Source of the DNA: Pseudomonadota bacterium
GTDB taxonomy: Bacteria; Pseudomonadota; Alphaproteobacteria; Rhizobiales; Xanthobacteraceae
Assembly: GCA_018971625.1 (NCBI GenBank)
Contig: JAGXAJ010000023.1
Location: 1-53,206 of the forward strand
DNA length: 53,206 nucleotides
Direction of reading: 5' to 3'
Shown: in pieces, positions 1 through 8,922 of the stretch
Layout of the letters: every line of letters begins with the position of its first letter
Position numbering within the stretch: the first letter of the stretch is position 1
Translations under genes and position numbers: made by a program
The notes under the pieces: generated by a model
The model's database searches: none
What the model was told of the DNA's origin: nothing
What the model saw: only the letters and a program-made list of their open reading frames with translations

Positions 1-197
1 CGCTCAAGCAGCGGATAGTCTGTCTGCTGCATCTCCCAGGTGATGATGCCGTCCTTGACGTAGATCGCCCAAGAGCAGCCCCCGGTGCAGTTAACACCAT
101 GCGTACTGCGGATGACGTTATCGTGGGACCAGCGATTGCGGTAGAATTCCTCCCACTTACGCTCTTGGGGATTAACGAGGTCCAGTATCCAACTCAT
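1..197 (-). CDS. nxrA/narG: Respiratory nitrate reductase / nitrite oxidoreductase alpha subunit, N-terminal fragment
   Basis: This is the first 65 codons of a large molybdopterin (bis-MGD) oxidoreductase that continues beyond the left edge. It starts [18 protein letters not shown] and then carries [18 protein letters not shown], where the His and the first two Cys of the H-x3-C-x3-C motif bind the FS0 iron-sulfur cluster of NarG-type enzymes. [10 protein letters not shown] follows, as in the family. There is no Tat signal, so the subunit should be cytoplasmic like NarG and Nitrobacter NxrA. A good ribosome site (GGAAGGAG, 6 bases before ATG) fixes the start. The ncgABC-nirK genes in this window favour nitrite oxidoreductase (nitrite to nitrate, feeding electrons to the respiratory chain). 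This is inference, because the fragment is too short to separate the two functions. Confidence 0.85.
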   Translation of the reverse strand, partial: MSWILDLVNPQERKWEEFYRNRWSHDNVIRSTHGVNCTGGCSWAIYVKDGIITWEMQQTDYPLLE

Positions 198-261
198 TAG
201 TGTCTCCTTCCGGTGTTAGTCCCTCCTCCGGCGCGTTCGCCCGGCGCGAGGCCTATTACCG

Positions 262-560
262 TCAGGTACCCTTGAACCAGCCCACCCAGCCGTCGGTGTA
301 CTTACCCGTAAAACCAACTGCCTTTAGTACGGACCCGTATTCGTCCGCCCTTGGGTATCTGCTATGCCCGTGCGCATTTTTTGATCGCGCAAGTTCCACA
401 CCATGTAGGCCGCCTGGCAGGAACCGTGCATTTTTTAGCCCCAACATCAACACGGTTACTTGGTTCCTATGCGCGCATGGATGTCGATCACTTTCTCGGC
501 AGATGCGAACGCCCAGCCGGGGCGGACCTGGACCGGGCTTTTTGGAACCAAGTTTTGTGA
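262..560 (-). pseudogene. Decayed coding sequence upstream of nxrA/narG
   Basis: Upstream of the alpha-subunit gene, on the same strand, protein-like sequence is broken by stops and a frame change. One frame reads WAFASAEKVIDIHARIGTK, then several stops, then MHGSCQAAYMVWNLRDQKMR and GIADTQGRTNTGPY. After a frame change it continues VLKAVGFTGKYTDGWVGWF and ends KGT-stop about 65 bases before the alpha-subunit start. The peptide quality and placement suggest a small gene that once preceded nxrA/narG. In Nitrobacter a c-type cytochrome gene lies in that position, but no CxxCH is visible here and I do not recognise the family. Sequencing error is possible but would need several errors. Confidence 0.3.
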
Positions 561-967
561 GAAACTGAGCGAGGACAAGGAGCTTTGGTCATGCAGAGGG
601 AGAGAGATTGAATGCAGCGCAGATCTTGGCCCTGCTGCGCCAGATTGAAGTGTTGAAGTGTTAATGTCGCAGCGCAAGGCCGCGCCGGTGGCGAAGACCT
701 GCAATACTTTGAGGGGTTTTCAAACGGATAGCTGAGTGACCGGCCCGAGAGATAGGCGGCAAGTTGTACCGGACGTATGGGTTACATTTTCCGCCTTGTT
801 CTGCGGGAGGCGTGTCGTGGAAAGCGGTTCGACGATGGAAGAGCACCTCGCTTTGTCGCCCGTCTGCCGGATGTCTTTCTCGATCGACTTGTCGATAGGA
901 CTGCAATTGAAGCGGTGCAATTACTCCCTCCCGTGAGCACAAGGTCGGCGCCTGATCGTCCGTTCGC
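561..967. other. Gap without a recognisable gene
   Basis: I see no convincing gene or RNA in this stretch between the decayed sequence and the end of the membrane-protein gene. Open frames on both strands have biased, low-quality composition. There is a short tandem repeat of TGAAGTGT near 646-661. Confidence 0.4.
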
Positions 968-1552
968 TCAGGTTTTTTGGGCGCGGCCTTGGTGCCAGAA
1001 CCACCAGAGCACAAAGCCGATTCCGAAGACCGCTATCAAAATCAACACGACAATCAGAGCTGAAGCTTCGATCCAGGCCGCCGCCGGAACACAGAACGCC
1101 ATGATGATGCCGAGAAGACAGATCTGCCAGGAAAGGATATGAACACCTGCGGTGAAGGTCCCGAGCGCCAACAACATGAGAACGGCGAGCCCGGTCGCAT
1201 TGGCGTTGAGTATGGTTCCTACGCTAGGCAACAGGATCATGTTCATCACGAGCAGGAACGCTGCCCAGTGTAGAGCCTGCGTAATTATCAATTGTATTCG
1301 CGGGGTTTTGCCTTCGGCGGCGGACCACCGGGAGCTGACACAGACCAATCCGATCACCGGCGCCAGAAGCTCCCAATAGACCATGATCGGCTGTTTCAAC
1401 AAACTGGTAAAGGCAACGCCGAGCAAGGTCAGGATCAACACAAGGCTGAAAGGTATCTCCCTGATCCAGAAGCTGACGTGCGGCTTGTCGCCTACGGCGG
1501 CGTCCGGATTGGCTGATCGCTCATTCCGGGGGTCCATCTCCATGCTGCTCAT
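968..1552 (-). CDS. Six-helix membrane protein of unknown function
   Basis: 194-residue protein with a polar N-terminus of about 30 residues and roughly six hydrophobic segments (for example IPFSLVLILTLLGVAF, ALHWAAFLLVMNMILL and ASALIVVLILIAVFGIGFVL), ending in a short basic tail. The frame runs further upstream, but ATG 1552 has a GAGGAG ribosome site ten bases before it and the upstream extension looks non-coding, so I start there. I do not recognise the family. The gene stands alone, with no close neighbour on its strand. It most likely sits in the inner membrane. Confidence 0.6.
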   Translation of the reverse strand: MSSMEMDPRNERSANPDAAVGDKPHVSFWIREIPFSLVLILTLLGVAFTSLLKQPIMVYWELLAPVIGLVCVSSRWSAAEGKTPRIQLIITQALHWAAFLLVMNMILLPSVGTILNANATGLAVLMLLALGTFTAGVHILSWQICLLGIIMAFCVPAAAWIEASALIVVLILIAVFGIGFVLWWFWHQGRAQKT

Positions 1553-2363
1553 CGCAGCTACTCCTCTTCGGCTGTTTTCAAGCGTCGCATCTCCCGTTAG
1601 CTTACGAAGGTGCTCGGAACTGTAGACGCCATCTTTGAACATAAGTACGCCGGCGATGCGTGCTGTTCTGTTGGCCATGCCACTGCCGTAACAAGCGGTA
1701 GATTCGTAACAAGCATGCGGGCAAAGCCGCAGCGCTCCCTTTCCAACGAATTCAGTCCAGGCCCAACATCCAACGCCGTAGATCTAGCCGCGGTTCCGAA
1801 CTTCCATAGCATTGTCCATGACGACTAGTCGCGTACGAGGCCTTTCCGCTCAAAAGACCCGCGCCATCGCGATTCTGTCGCGCCGTGCGATATTTCACTT
1901 TGAGCGAATCTTTTCGAGCAAATCTTAAAGGGTAGCGGGTGCGCGAAGCCATCTCTGGCGGATGTCTGGCGGATGCCCGCGACACGCTGTAGCTCATCGC
2001 CGAAATTCCAAGGAACTATAATTTGCGCCATACCGCAGTCAGCTCGATGACTACTATAACGATGTAGTCATCACAATAACGCGGCTGAATCACACGGGCA
2101 ACCGCAAGCCTCCAGCGTGGCGTTGATCATGAAGTGCACGCGCTGCAAGGATTGCGGCTGGGTTGCGAAAAAAATCCGATCGATCTTGGCAAGGTCCACG
2201 CGCGCATCTGCGGCAGCGTTGGCTCTTGGGGCTATCGGCTAAAACTCAAAACAGCCTTCGAAGCGTGTGACGCCGCGGGTCGCCACGACCAGACAGAAGC
2301 GTCATGGTCGAACGCATCGCGGGGTGGTTGCCTCGTCACGTACTCCATCAAAAAGGTTTAGCT
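1553..2363. other. Long gap with one strong inverted repeat
   Basis: About 800 bases with no gene I can support on either strand. It holds the perfect 9-bp inverted repeat at 2046-2072, described separately. The low-quality frames look like decayed sequence. Confidence 0.4.
2046..2072. promoter_or_regulatory. Perfect 9-bp inverted repeat, candidate operator
   Basis: GATGACTAC and GTAGTCATC are exact reverse complements, separated by nine bases (TATAACGAT). The AT-rich spacer and absence of a T-tract argue for a dimeric repressor site rather than a terminator. The nearest downstream gene on the plus strand is the small frameshifted gene at 2364. No regulator lies adjacent. Confidence 0.4.
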
Positions 2364-2654
2364 ATGAAGACATCATCCATCATTTGCACGACCGTTGGCG
2401 CGCTCGTGCTAACAGGAATCGCGACGACGATGCCCGCCGAGGCCAGACACTTCGGGCCAGGGTTCGCCGGGCGGAGTGATTGCGGGAGCTCTCGTCGCTG
2501 GCGCCCCTTCTTCGGCGTATGCATACGGCCCCGGGCCCCGTTTACGCTTTATGGCAGTTATGAGGGTGGACCCGGCTATTACGCGCCTTACGGCCATCCC
2601 TACGAGGTGTACGGGACCTATGAAGTCCCAGCACGATGGACAGCCTTCCTATAG
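2364..2654 (+). pseudogene. Small secreted Gly/Tyr-rich protein, frameshifted
   Basis: Begins MKTSSIICTTVGALVLTGIA, a clear signal peptide ending near PAEA, then HFGPGFAG. After one lost base (about 2470) the expected GGVIAGALVAGAPSSAYAYG continues in the next frame. A second compensating shift near 2540 restores GGPGYYAPYGHPYEVYGTYE in the first frame, with a stop at 2652-2654. Read as written, the product is a 96-residue chimera with a nonsense middle. Small Gly/Tyr-rich exported proteins of this sort are common in bradyrhizobia, with no known function. Either a decaying gene or two base-calling errors. Confidence 0.5.
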
Positions 2655-3153
2655 CCAACCCTGATAGGTTTGTCGGCATTTGCCGCTAAAGTTGGGAACG
2701 AAAACTCAAGGAGGATGGCTGCGGACGCCGTCTTCGATCGAAAAGGCGGCCTCAGCGGAGAGAAGCTAAGGCCGTCTCTTCGCTTCCGCAGCGTAGTCCA
2801 TGACGCGTTCTCCGATCGAGGATATGGCTGGCCCGCTGATGCGGGTGCGCAATGCGAAGGGTCGCGTCGGGCAGGTCGCGCGGATGCTGGACATGCAACG
2901 TCCCCACGCCTGCTGTGGAACAATGGCTGGGGTTATGATTTATTTCAGCAGGGACCGTCGCCGCCGTTAACAAGGCGCATGTCGCGGATAGCCAAAGGTC
3001 TTTCTCCCGAGACCCGCTGCAACCTGCGCGCAGATTGCCGAAGTCGACGGTCTCCGTTTACGGGGCCAGTTCAGCCGGTAAAACTTTTCAGCTCGGCGCG
3101 GCATCTCGGCGGGGCAACGAGTCGGCGCGATCTTCGATGCTGGAGCATATCCA
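2655..3153. other. Gap without a recognisable gene
   Basis: A long plus-strand frame crosses this stretch, but its composition (runs of Arg, Ser and Gly and no domain) looks non-coding, and I see no RNA gene or repeat. Confidence 0.35.
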
Positions 3154-3546
3154 ATGGGTGCAAACCGCAGGAGGGCCTTGGAAACGGTCAAGCTTCTGCT
3201 CGCCAGGACGGTACCTAATGGCTGCACCGAAAGCGAGGCTAAGGCTGCACAGGACAAGGCTCGTGAACTCATGGCCGCTCATCGCATTTCTGCGGCCGAG
3301 GTCCGTCTCTCCACCAAGGCGCAGCTAGCGGCTGCGAGTGACAAGAAGATGAGTGGTGACCTCCACATTCATGTCATCCGCGAGCTACTACCCGACAGCA
3401 CGTACGTCTTCAATGTTCTGGTGTACGGCGCCGGCTACGGACGCATAAGCATCCCCGCACCCGATGAAGATTCTGCAAAAGCGATAGCCGACGGCTTTTC
3501 CGCTCTCATCAACACGCACGTCTTTCTCGTCGTCCAACGTTGGTGA
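3154..3546 (+). CDS. DUF2786-domain protein
   Basis: 130 residues. The N-terminal 45 residues (ETVKLLLARTVPNGCTESEA then KAAQDKARELMAAHRISAAEV) match the helical DUF2786 domain, which occurs in many phage-like and chromosomal proteins and has no established function. The second half is predicted alpha/beta without a family I recognise. A GGAG ribosome site seven bases before ATG 3154 supports the start. It is a single gene with no operon partner. The ending is abrupt (LVVQRW), so the C-terminus may be shortened compared with relatives. Confidence 0.65.
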   Translation: MGANRRRALETVKLLLARTVPNGCTESEAKAAQDKARELMAAHRISAAEVRLSTKAQLAAASDKKMSGDLHIHVIRELLPDSTYVFNVLVYGAGYGRISIPAPDEDSAKAIADGFSALINTHVFLVVQRW

Positions 3547-3848
3547 GTAGCAAGATTGCGGCTTGTTACCGCCACTCGGATCTACGGGGTGCAGGAGACG
3601 GCGGCTGATGCCGTTGGGCAGGATGGTCGCCGCGCCACTTGCTCTACGGCGCCGATGGCACCGCTCTCGGTTCTGTCGGGCCGTTTCGCCTTATGCGGCG
3701 TGCGCGGATGGGCGAGCGCTCTGCCGGCTTCCTCTTCGTCGAGGCGACTCGATCCTGCTAATCGCCCGTGCTGCTGCTATCTTTTCATATGATGAACTGG
3801 AACATTTTCGGCACTGGTAGCTTTCATTTTTAATCGAGGGAGGATTCC
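3547..3848. other. Gap before the PRC-barrel gene
   Basis: About 300 bases without a gene. The part next to 3849 should hold the promoter of the PRC-barrel gene. I see GGAAC near 3800, as in EcfG (general stress) promoters, but no CGTT at the right distance, so I make no promoter call. Confidence 0.3.
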
Positions 3849-4148
3849 ATGACCAATGAAGAAAGCGCCTGTCCGTTCATCGCCAGCGATCGAGTCGTGG
3901 GAACTCCCGTCTATGGCCCTGACCGAGAGCGGCTGGGTTCGATCGAACGGGTCATGATTGATATTTCCAGCGGCTGTGTTGAATACGCTGAATTGAGTTT
4001 CGGTGGATTTCTTGGCCTCGGCAATGATCATTACCCGATACCCTGGAAGTTACTGAGGTACGACACTGAGCTTGGCGGCTACCTCACTAACATGACGGGT
4101 CTCCCAGACGCACACGGGTCGTCGATTACTGAAACAATGCTGGGGTAG
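3849..4148 (+). CDS. PRC-barrel domain protein
   Basis: 99 residues, a single PRC-barrel fold. RVVGTPVYGPDRERLGSIER opens the barrel, followed by VMIDISSGCVEYAELSFGGF, LGLGNDHYPIPWKLLRYDT and LGGY, the standard pattern of the short rhizobial members. PRC barrels occur in photosynthetic reaction-centre H subunits and RimM. These stand-alone proteins are often stress-induced, and their role is unsettled. The ribosome site GAGGGAGG precedes ATG 3849 by five bases. No signal peptide or membrane segment, so cytoplasmic. Confidence 0.8.
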   Translation: MTNEESACPFIASDRVVGTPVYGPDRERLGSIERVMIDISSGCVEYAELSFGGFLGLGNDHYPIPWKLLRYDTELGGYLTNMTGLPDAHGSSITETMLG

Positions 4149-4326
4149 GTTCAGTTGCGCCGTGACCAGCTTCCGCGGCCGCACCCGTCGAGTTCGGCCG
4201 TGGGATGCAGATGAGGCTGTTGGCAACACTGAGCCGGCAGCGGAAAGCCAAGCGGGCATTGCAGCGGTCACACGCGGTCGATCCCCGCTCGGGACCGATG
4301 ACGAGGCGCTGCAGGGAATCCATGAT

Positions 4327-6936
4327 TCATTCCGCGGCCTCGGCTAGCGATTTCATTTCCTCTTGGCGTTGGATTTGCCTGGGTGGACCCATCAGCACCG
4401 GCTGGAACAGGACGGCAGCCGCCATCGTGCAGAGCAGTGCCAGAGCCATCATCTTGCCCATGCTCGACATGCCGGGATAGCTCGACGCCCACATGCTGCC
4501 GAATGCCACGGCATTGGTCATGGCACTGAAGATCACCGCGCGGGTAAGGGTGGACGACAGCAGGCCGGTTTTGCCGGCGCGCCAGGCCATAATGTAGTAA
4601 ATCTTGAACGCGACACCGACGCCGAGCAGCAGCGGAAGCGCGACGATATTCGCAAAATTGAGCGGCGGTCCCCAGACAACGGAAATTTCCAGCGTCACCG
4701 CGCCCGCCAGCAGCAACGGAATCAGCGTGAGGAGAACATCGATAATTCGCCGCAGGGCGATAAAGAGCAGGATTGCGATGGCGACGAGAGCCAAAACCCC
4801 CGCTTCGATGAACGCTGTGATAACCGTGCGTGCCGACTCGTAGTAGCTCACGGCGGCACCAGCTGCGGAGGGTTCGGCATGAAGGATAGCGACGGCGAAT
4901 TTGCGCAGCACATTAACGTTGTTGGAATCACCCTTCGGAAGGATCTGCAGGCGTGCGCGGCCATCGGGTAGCATCCAGTCGCGAACCAGATTTGGCGGCA
5001 GGTTCTGCCGCGTGATCTTCTGCGGAGCGACACTCTTGCCGAGTAGCGCCAGGTCGTATTTCAAAGAGGAACAGACGGCGATTGCGGCCCGGTTACGGGT
5101 ATCGGGGGGCGAGTCCGCAAGCTGCCGCATCAGGGTTGCGAGGCCTCGTGCGTCGTCGGCTGTGCTTCCTTTCGCGCCGGCTGCCGCCTGATCGAGGGCA
5201 TTCGCCGCGTGTCGAATAGCCGCTAGATCGTCTTGATCGCTCGGCGGAGGAGGTCGTCTACGCGGGTTCAATGCGGGACCGAGAACTCGCGCTGCCGCGT
5301 GCAGCGCTGCGATCTTCTGATCCTGATCAGCCGGTATGAAGTTCGTCAATGTCAACGCTTGCGAGACCTCGGGGACCGATGCCACGCGTTTGGCGATCTG
5401 ATCGGCCTGTTCGAGAGATGGCGCCAGGATCTCCGCGTCATTGCCGCTGGTCTGCGGCTCGGACTGCAATTGGCGATATGTCACGACAGACGGCGAATTC
5501 TGATTCTGCAGGTCAATGGGATTGAAATCGAAGCTAAGATAAAACAGCAGTGGAGCGCCGCCCAACACCACGAGGAAGGTCGCTGCGATCACCGCGATGC
5601 GGTGGCGTTGCAGGAAGTCGTCCACGGGGGCCAGTATCTTGAAGCCGACGGCGGCAGGCTCTCCCGGAGGATCGAGGGCTGTCAGCATCGCGGGCACCAG
5701 CGTGATGCTGCAAAAAAACGCGATCAACATGCCGCATCCGGCAATCAGGCCAAGTTCTGAAAGCCCCTTGTAGTTCGTCGGCAGGAAGGCAAAAAAGCCG
5801 ACCGCCGTTGCAATCGCCGCGAGCGACAGTGGCTTACCCGCCTTGTAGGCCGCGCTGCACAGCGACTGCCGCAGGTCGCCTAATTCATGCCGTTCGGTGC
5901 GGTACCGGACGCTGAGTTGAATGCCGAAATCGACGCCGAGTCCGACGAACAGCACAAAGAAGGCGATCGAGATCAGATTAAATGATCCGACCATGACAAG
6001 GCCGAGCGCCGCGGTCGCAGGCAAGCCGACCGCCAGGCTGAAGAATACCGAGGCAATCAGCTTGAAGGAACGCAGCGCAAGCCACAGGATGACCAGAACG
6101 CCGAGTGCTGCAGTCAGGGTGTCGCGCAACGCACTATGACGGATGACCGAGAACTGGTCGTCATTCATCGGCACCTCGCCGGTCAGGTGGACGTCGGCTC
6201 CCAGGTTCTTGAGGTCCGCCGCTGCCTTGTCGATGCCGTCGGTCGCAGCCCGTCCCGGTTGCAGTGCGCTGAAGTCGAGTTTGGGCGCGACCTCGACAAA
6301 ATGCCTTGATCGGCTGGCGGGCAAGCGATGACCCTCCAGGAGCTCCTGCCACGAAAAGAATGCTGGCTTTCCGGCAAGCACATCACCCAAAGTTGTCCTG
6401 GCGAGCGAGAGCGGCCAGGCCAGTTGCTCGAGTTTGAGCCGGCGGGCATGAACGCTTTCCGCTGCGGAGCCGAGTACATTGGCCACGCCGCGCAAACTTG
6501 GATCGGCCGCCAATCCCGCCACGAAGGGTTCCGTCCGGCTTAGCCCCTCGGCCGTCTTCCTGACGTCGGACAACGAGCCGTATAGCAGTCCGTTGCGGTC
6601 AAAGAAGTTTCCGCCGTCGGGCTGCGTAACCCGACGATACAGACCGGGGTCCTGGGCCAGCTTTGCCACAAGCTCATCGGTGGCGATCGCGGCGTTCTCG
6701 GGCGTGGGTGCCGTCACTACCGCGGTGATGCCCTTCTGCGGGAAAGCTCGTATCAACTCGACCTGTCGCCGGTGCCATATCAGGTCCGGCGAGAGGAGCG
6801 ACTCGATATCAGTGTTGATGGAGAAACGGGCGACGTCGTAGGCCGCTGTTCCAAACAGCAGGACGATCCCGGCCATGATGACCGCTCGCCAATGGCGCAC
6901 ACAGAAGTCGACGATGCGGACAATGATCTTGTTCAT
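4327..6936 (-). CDS. hpnN: Hopanoid transporter HpnN (RND/MMPL family)
   Basis: 869 residues, the usual length for HpnN. The N-terminal helix (about 15-33) is followed by a periplasmic loop, a block of about five helices (about 270-430, including LISIAFFVLFVGLGVDFGIQ with the conserved GxDF), a second helix and loop (about 450-700) and a second helix block (about 720-850). The duplicated plan is that of RND exporters of the MMPL type. In Rhodopseudomonas palustris HpnN moves hopanoids from the inner to the outer membrane. It is the first of several hopanoid genes here, lying downstream of a strong hairpin that separates it from the next minus-strand gene. An alanine- and proline-rich insert near residue 560-600 is probably a flexible loop. 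Confidence 0.9.
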   Translation of the reverse strand: MNKIIVRIVDFCVRHWRAVIMAGIVLLFGTAAYDVARFSINTDIESLLSPDLIWHRRQVELIRAFPQKGITAVVTAPTPENAAIATDELVAKLAQDPGLYRRVTQPDGGNFFDRNGLLYGSLSDVRKTAEGLSRTEPFVAGLAADPSLRGVANVLGSAAESVHARRLKLEQLAWPLSLARTTLGDVLAGKPAFFSWQELLEGHRLPASRSRHFVEVAPKLDFSALQPGRAATDGIDKAAADLKNLGADVHLTGEVPMNDDQFSVIRHSALRDTLTAALGVLVILWLALRSFKLIASVFFSLAVGLPATAALGLVMVGSFNLISIAFFVLFVGLGVDFGIQLSVRYRTERHELGDLRQSLCSAAYKAGKPLSLAAIATAVGFFAFLPTNYKGLSELGLIAGCGMLIAFFCSITLVPAMLTALDPPGEPAAVGFKILAPVDDFLQRHRIAVIAATFLVVLGGAPLLFYLSFDFNPIDLQNQNSPSVVTYRQLQSEPQTSGNDAEILAPSLEQADQIAKRVASVPEVSQALTLTNFIPADQDQKIAALHAAARVLGPALNPRRRPPPPSDQDDLAAIRHAANALDQAAAGAKGSTADDARGLATLMRQLADSPPDTRNRAAIAVCSSLKYDLALLGKSVAPQKITRQNLPPNLVRDWMLPDGRARLQILPKGDSNNVNVLRKFAVAILHAEPSAAGAAVSYYESARTVITAFIEAGVLALVAIAILLFIALRRIIDVLLTLIPLLLAGAVTLEISVVWGPPLNFANIVALPLLLGVGVAFKIYYIMAWRAGKTGLLSSTLTRAVIFSAMTNAVAFGSMWASSYPGMSSMGKMMALALLCTMAAAVLFQPVLMGPPRQIQRQEEMKSLAEAAE

Positions 6937-7203
6937 TGTGAAGGGTTCGGATCATGCTCCTGCAAACAAGCCTGCCATGGCGTCGATGTTCCCTTGCGTC
7001 CGACAATGTGCGTTGAGGGCAGGACGATCTCTAAAGAACGCAAATCGGAACACGGCACGTTCCGCCCGAACTCGCTCGCTTGTCGAAACGGCTATTTCGA
7101 ACCTGAATACGGAGAGAGACTTCTGAAAGGAGCCCGATGGAAGGGGTAAAGCAACGGAAGCAGCGGCTCTGCTGCCTCCGTTGTGCTTACCTGGCTCGCT
7201 TTT
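6937..7203 (-). other. hpnN upstream region
   Basis: Leader and promoter space for hpnN. It also contains the hairpin at 7152-7183 that probably ends transcription of the membrane-protein gene upstream. No gene seen. Confidence 0.4.
7152..7183 (-). terminator. Strong hairpin after the 7204-7926 gene
   Basis: CAACGGA pairs with TCCGTTG and, inside a one-base mismatch, GCAGC pairs with GCTGC around a six-base loop. On the minus strand it follows the stop codon at 7204 by about 20 bases and is followed by CTTTACC, so the T-tract is weak. Likely a terminator that insulates hpnN. Confidence 0.5.
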
Positions 7204-7926
7204 TCACTCGGCCACGCCGCGCGACTGAGACCAGTTTCCGCCGCTGGAGCCAACGGTTGAATCGCCGGAACCCATTGCGGTGCCGCTTAGAGTGCTGCCG
7301 GTCAAAAGCACGGTCGCACCCAGTACCAGTAAGGCCACCAGGGTGAGAATGTCCGTGTAGATCCCACAGATCGCCAGGATACCGAGCACGATCCCGGTTA
7401 GACCGGCAACGCACTGCACGCCGGCAGAACCGGACGCCATTTCACCGGCGAGGATCTCGCTTCCCGAGAGCATCTGTCCGCCACCCAGCCGCAGCGAGGT
7501 CTGCTTGGCGCGATGGAGATGCCATACTGAATTGCTGCTCAACAGCAAGGCAGCTCCAAACGCGATCACTGCGGCAGCCATAAGCATCGACGGAACGACG
7601 TTGAGCAATGAAAGGATGCCCAGCACGATGCCGGCGGCTCCCACAAGGAACAACGCCGGCAGTCCGCCTCCCACGCCTTCCTCTCCAGACTGGACCATGC
7701 CGGTCGGGAAGATCAGCTTGGTGTATTCGGTGAGCATCGTGCCGGCCTGTATGAGCAACGCGGCGCCAAACACGATGATGGCGATTGCATCCAGCTGTGG
7801 TGCGTCAATGCCCGACAACGCGATAATTGCGAGAACCACGGTGGCGACGCCGCCGATGGCATCAACCAGTCCGCCGTAAGTCCCGGCTTCTCTGGATGTG
7901 TTTTGTAAAGTTGTGATCGTTGACAT
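7204..7926 (-). CDS. Gly/Ala-rich multi-pass membrane protein
   Basis: 240 residues with about six hydrophobic helices (for example GVATVVLAIIALSGI, ALFLVGAAGIVLGILSLLNV, MLMAAAVIAFGAALLL and CVAGLTGIVLGILAICGI). The repeated GIVLGIL helix pairs suggest an internal duplication. The C-terminal 25 residues are Gly/Ser-rich and polar. ATG 7926 has an AAGGAG site eight bases upstream, while the longer frame upstream has none, so I start there. I do not recognise a characterised family. It lies between hpnN and the YkoP/cfa/hpnI genes on the same strand, so a role in the membrane-lipid island is possible but unproven. Confidence 0.6.
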   Translation of the reverse strand: MSTITTLQNTSREAGTYGGLVDAIGGVATVVLAIIALSGIDAPQLDAIAIIVFGAALLIQAGTMLTEYTKLIFPTGMVQSGEEGVGGGLPALFLVGAAGIVLGILSLLNVVPSMLMAAAVIAFGAALLLSSNSVWHLHRAKQTSLRLGGGQMLSGSEILAGEMASGSAGVQCVAGLTGIVLGILAICGIYTDILTLVALLVLGATVLLTGSTLSGTAMGSGDSTVGSSGGNWSQSRGVAE

Positions 7927-8076
7927 CGCAAATCTCCTTAGATGGGCTGCGCCGATGTCGGTGGATCGTGCGGAACAGGGAATGACGTCAGTTGCAAAAA
8001 CGCTTCTCATGTCAACCCGCATGTCGCCATCTGCGCAGGTCGAAGGTGCAACGCACCCTTAAGAGCACCGTTCCTA

Positions 8077-8110
8077 CCTTTTCGCGAGGATTGCCTTTTC
8101 GCGAGGATTG
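8077..8110. repeat. Perfect 17-bp tandem repeat
   Basis: CCTTTTCGCGAGGATTG occurs twice with no gap (8077-8093 and 8094-8110), in the gap between the two minus-strand genes ending and starting around 7926 and 8244. It could be a recent slippage duplication or a paired binding site. Confidence 0.8.
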
Positions 8111-8243
8111 CGCATTTGGCGGAGGGGTTGGCGCAAGGCAATCTGCGCCGATCCAGAAAGTCATCTCGATGGCGAACGGTTCCTGCGACGAAAGTGGAAG
8201 TCAGACTTTAGACGGTAGCCACCACGGACGCGCTTGGGGTTCT

Positions 8244-8861
8244 CTAAACGACGCGGCGGTTGGATGCGATAACGACTTTCCGCGGGTTATCGGCGCGTCT
8301 CCTCAAAGATGCGCGGGAAGCAAAAATCGATGTACAGGAGCGACGCAGCGTGTCGGCCCGGAAGGAGGCGGGATTATTGGCGAGCACGAGCATTGCGAGG
8401 AGGATATTTTCACCCAATCGGTGAAATCGCCGGAGCAGCGATTGCTTCGTTGGCTTGACCGGCTCGAACCCGTATTTTCCGGCCAACGCAAGTAGTTGAT
8501 TCCGCCGTTCGGTGGTGGCAAACGCCATCTCTGCTCTGATGAACAGAATATCATCCAGATCGGGCCGAGCGGAGAGGTGCCGCTCCAGTTCGCTCAGCGA
8601 GTTGTCCAGCGCGCAACTCATGTGGCGTGCCCAACTGAGCGTCGGCCCAGCGCTGGGAAATGGCGGAACATGTTCATTCCAAAGATGCAGGACGATGATG
8701 CGGGATCCGGTGGCTATGGGTGTTCCGTCTGCCAGTAAAAAGCCGTGCTCGCAGGTCGTCACTTGCATACGGAAAATGCAGGATTGCGAATTCGTGAATT
8801 CCGTGATTCCGTGCAGGGCGCGGAGCCGCTCATCGATAAGATTGACGACGCGCTTGATCAT
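8244..8861 (-). CDS. YkoP-like domain protein
   Basis: 205 residues. The stretch IDERLRALHGITEFTNSQSC then IFRMQVTTCEHGFLLADGT, followed by LHLWNEHVPPFP and LSWARHM, matches the YkoP-like domain found next to or fused with lipid and cell-wall enzymes. Its biochemical role is not established. It lies 61 bases downstream of the cyclopropane synthase gene on the same strand, so the two are probably cotranscribed. I use ATG 8861; a TTG eleven codons earlier is the only alternative. The C-terminal 30 residues are basic and poorly conserved-looking. Confidence 0.6.
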   Translation of the reverse strand: MIKRVVNLIDERLRALHGITEFTNSQSCIFRMQVTTCEHGFLLADGTPIATGSRIIVLHLWNEHVPPFPSAGPTLSWARHMSCALDNSLSELERHLSARPDLDDILFIRAEMAFATTERRNQLLALAGKYGFEPVKPTKQSLLRRFHRLGENILLAMLVLANNPASFRADTLRRSCTSIFASRASLRRRADNPRKVVIASNRRVV

Positions 8862-8922
8862 CTTGATCCACCAGCCGCGAGATTGATCCTGCAAAGGCCG
8901 GAGTGCCTGTGGCTCAGCCTGA

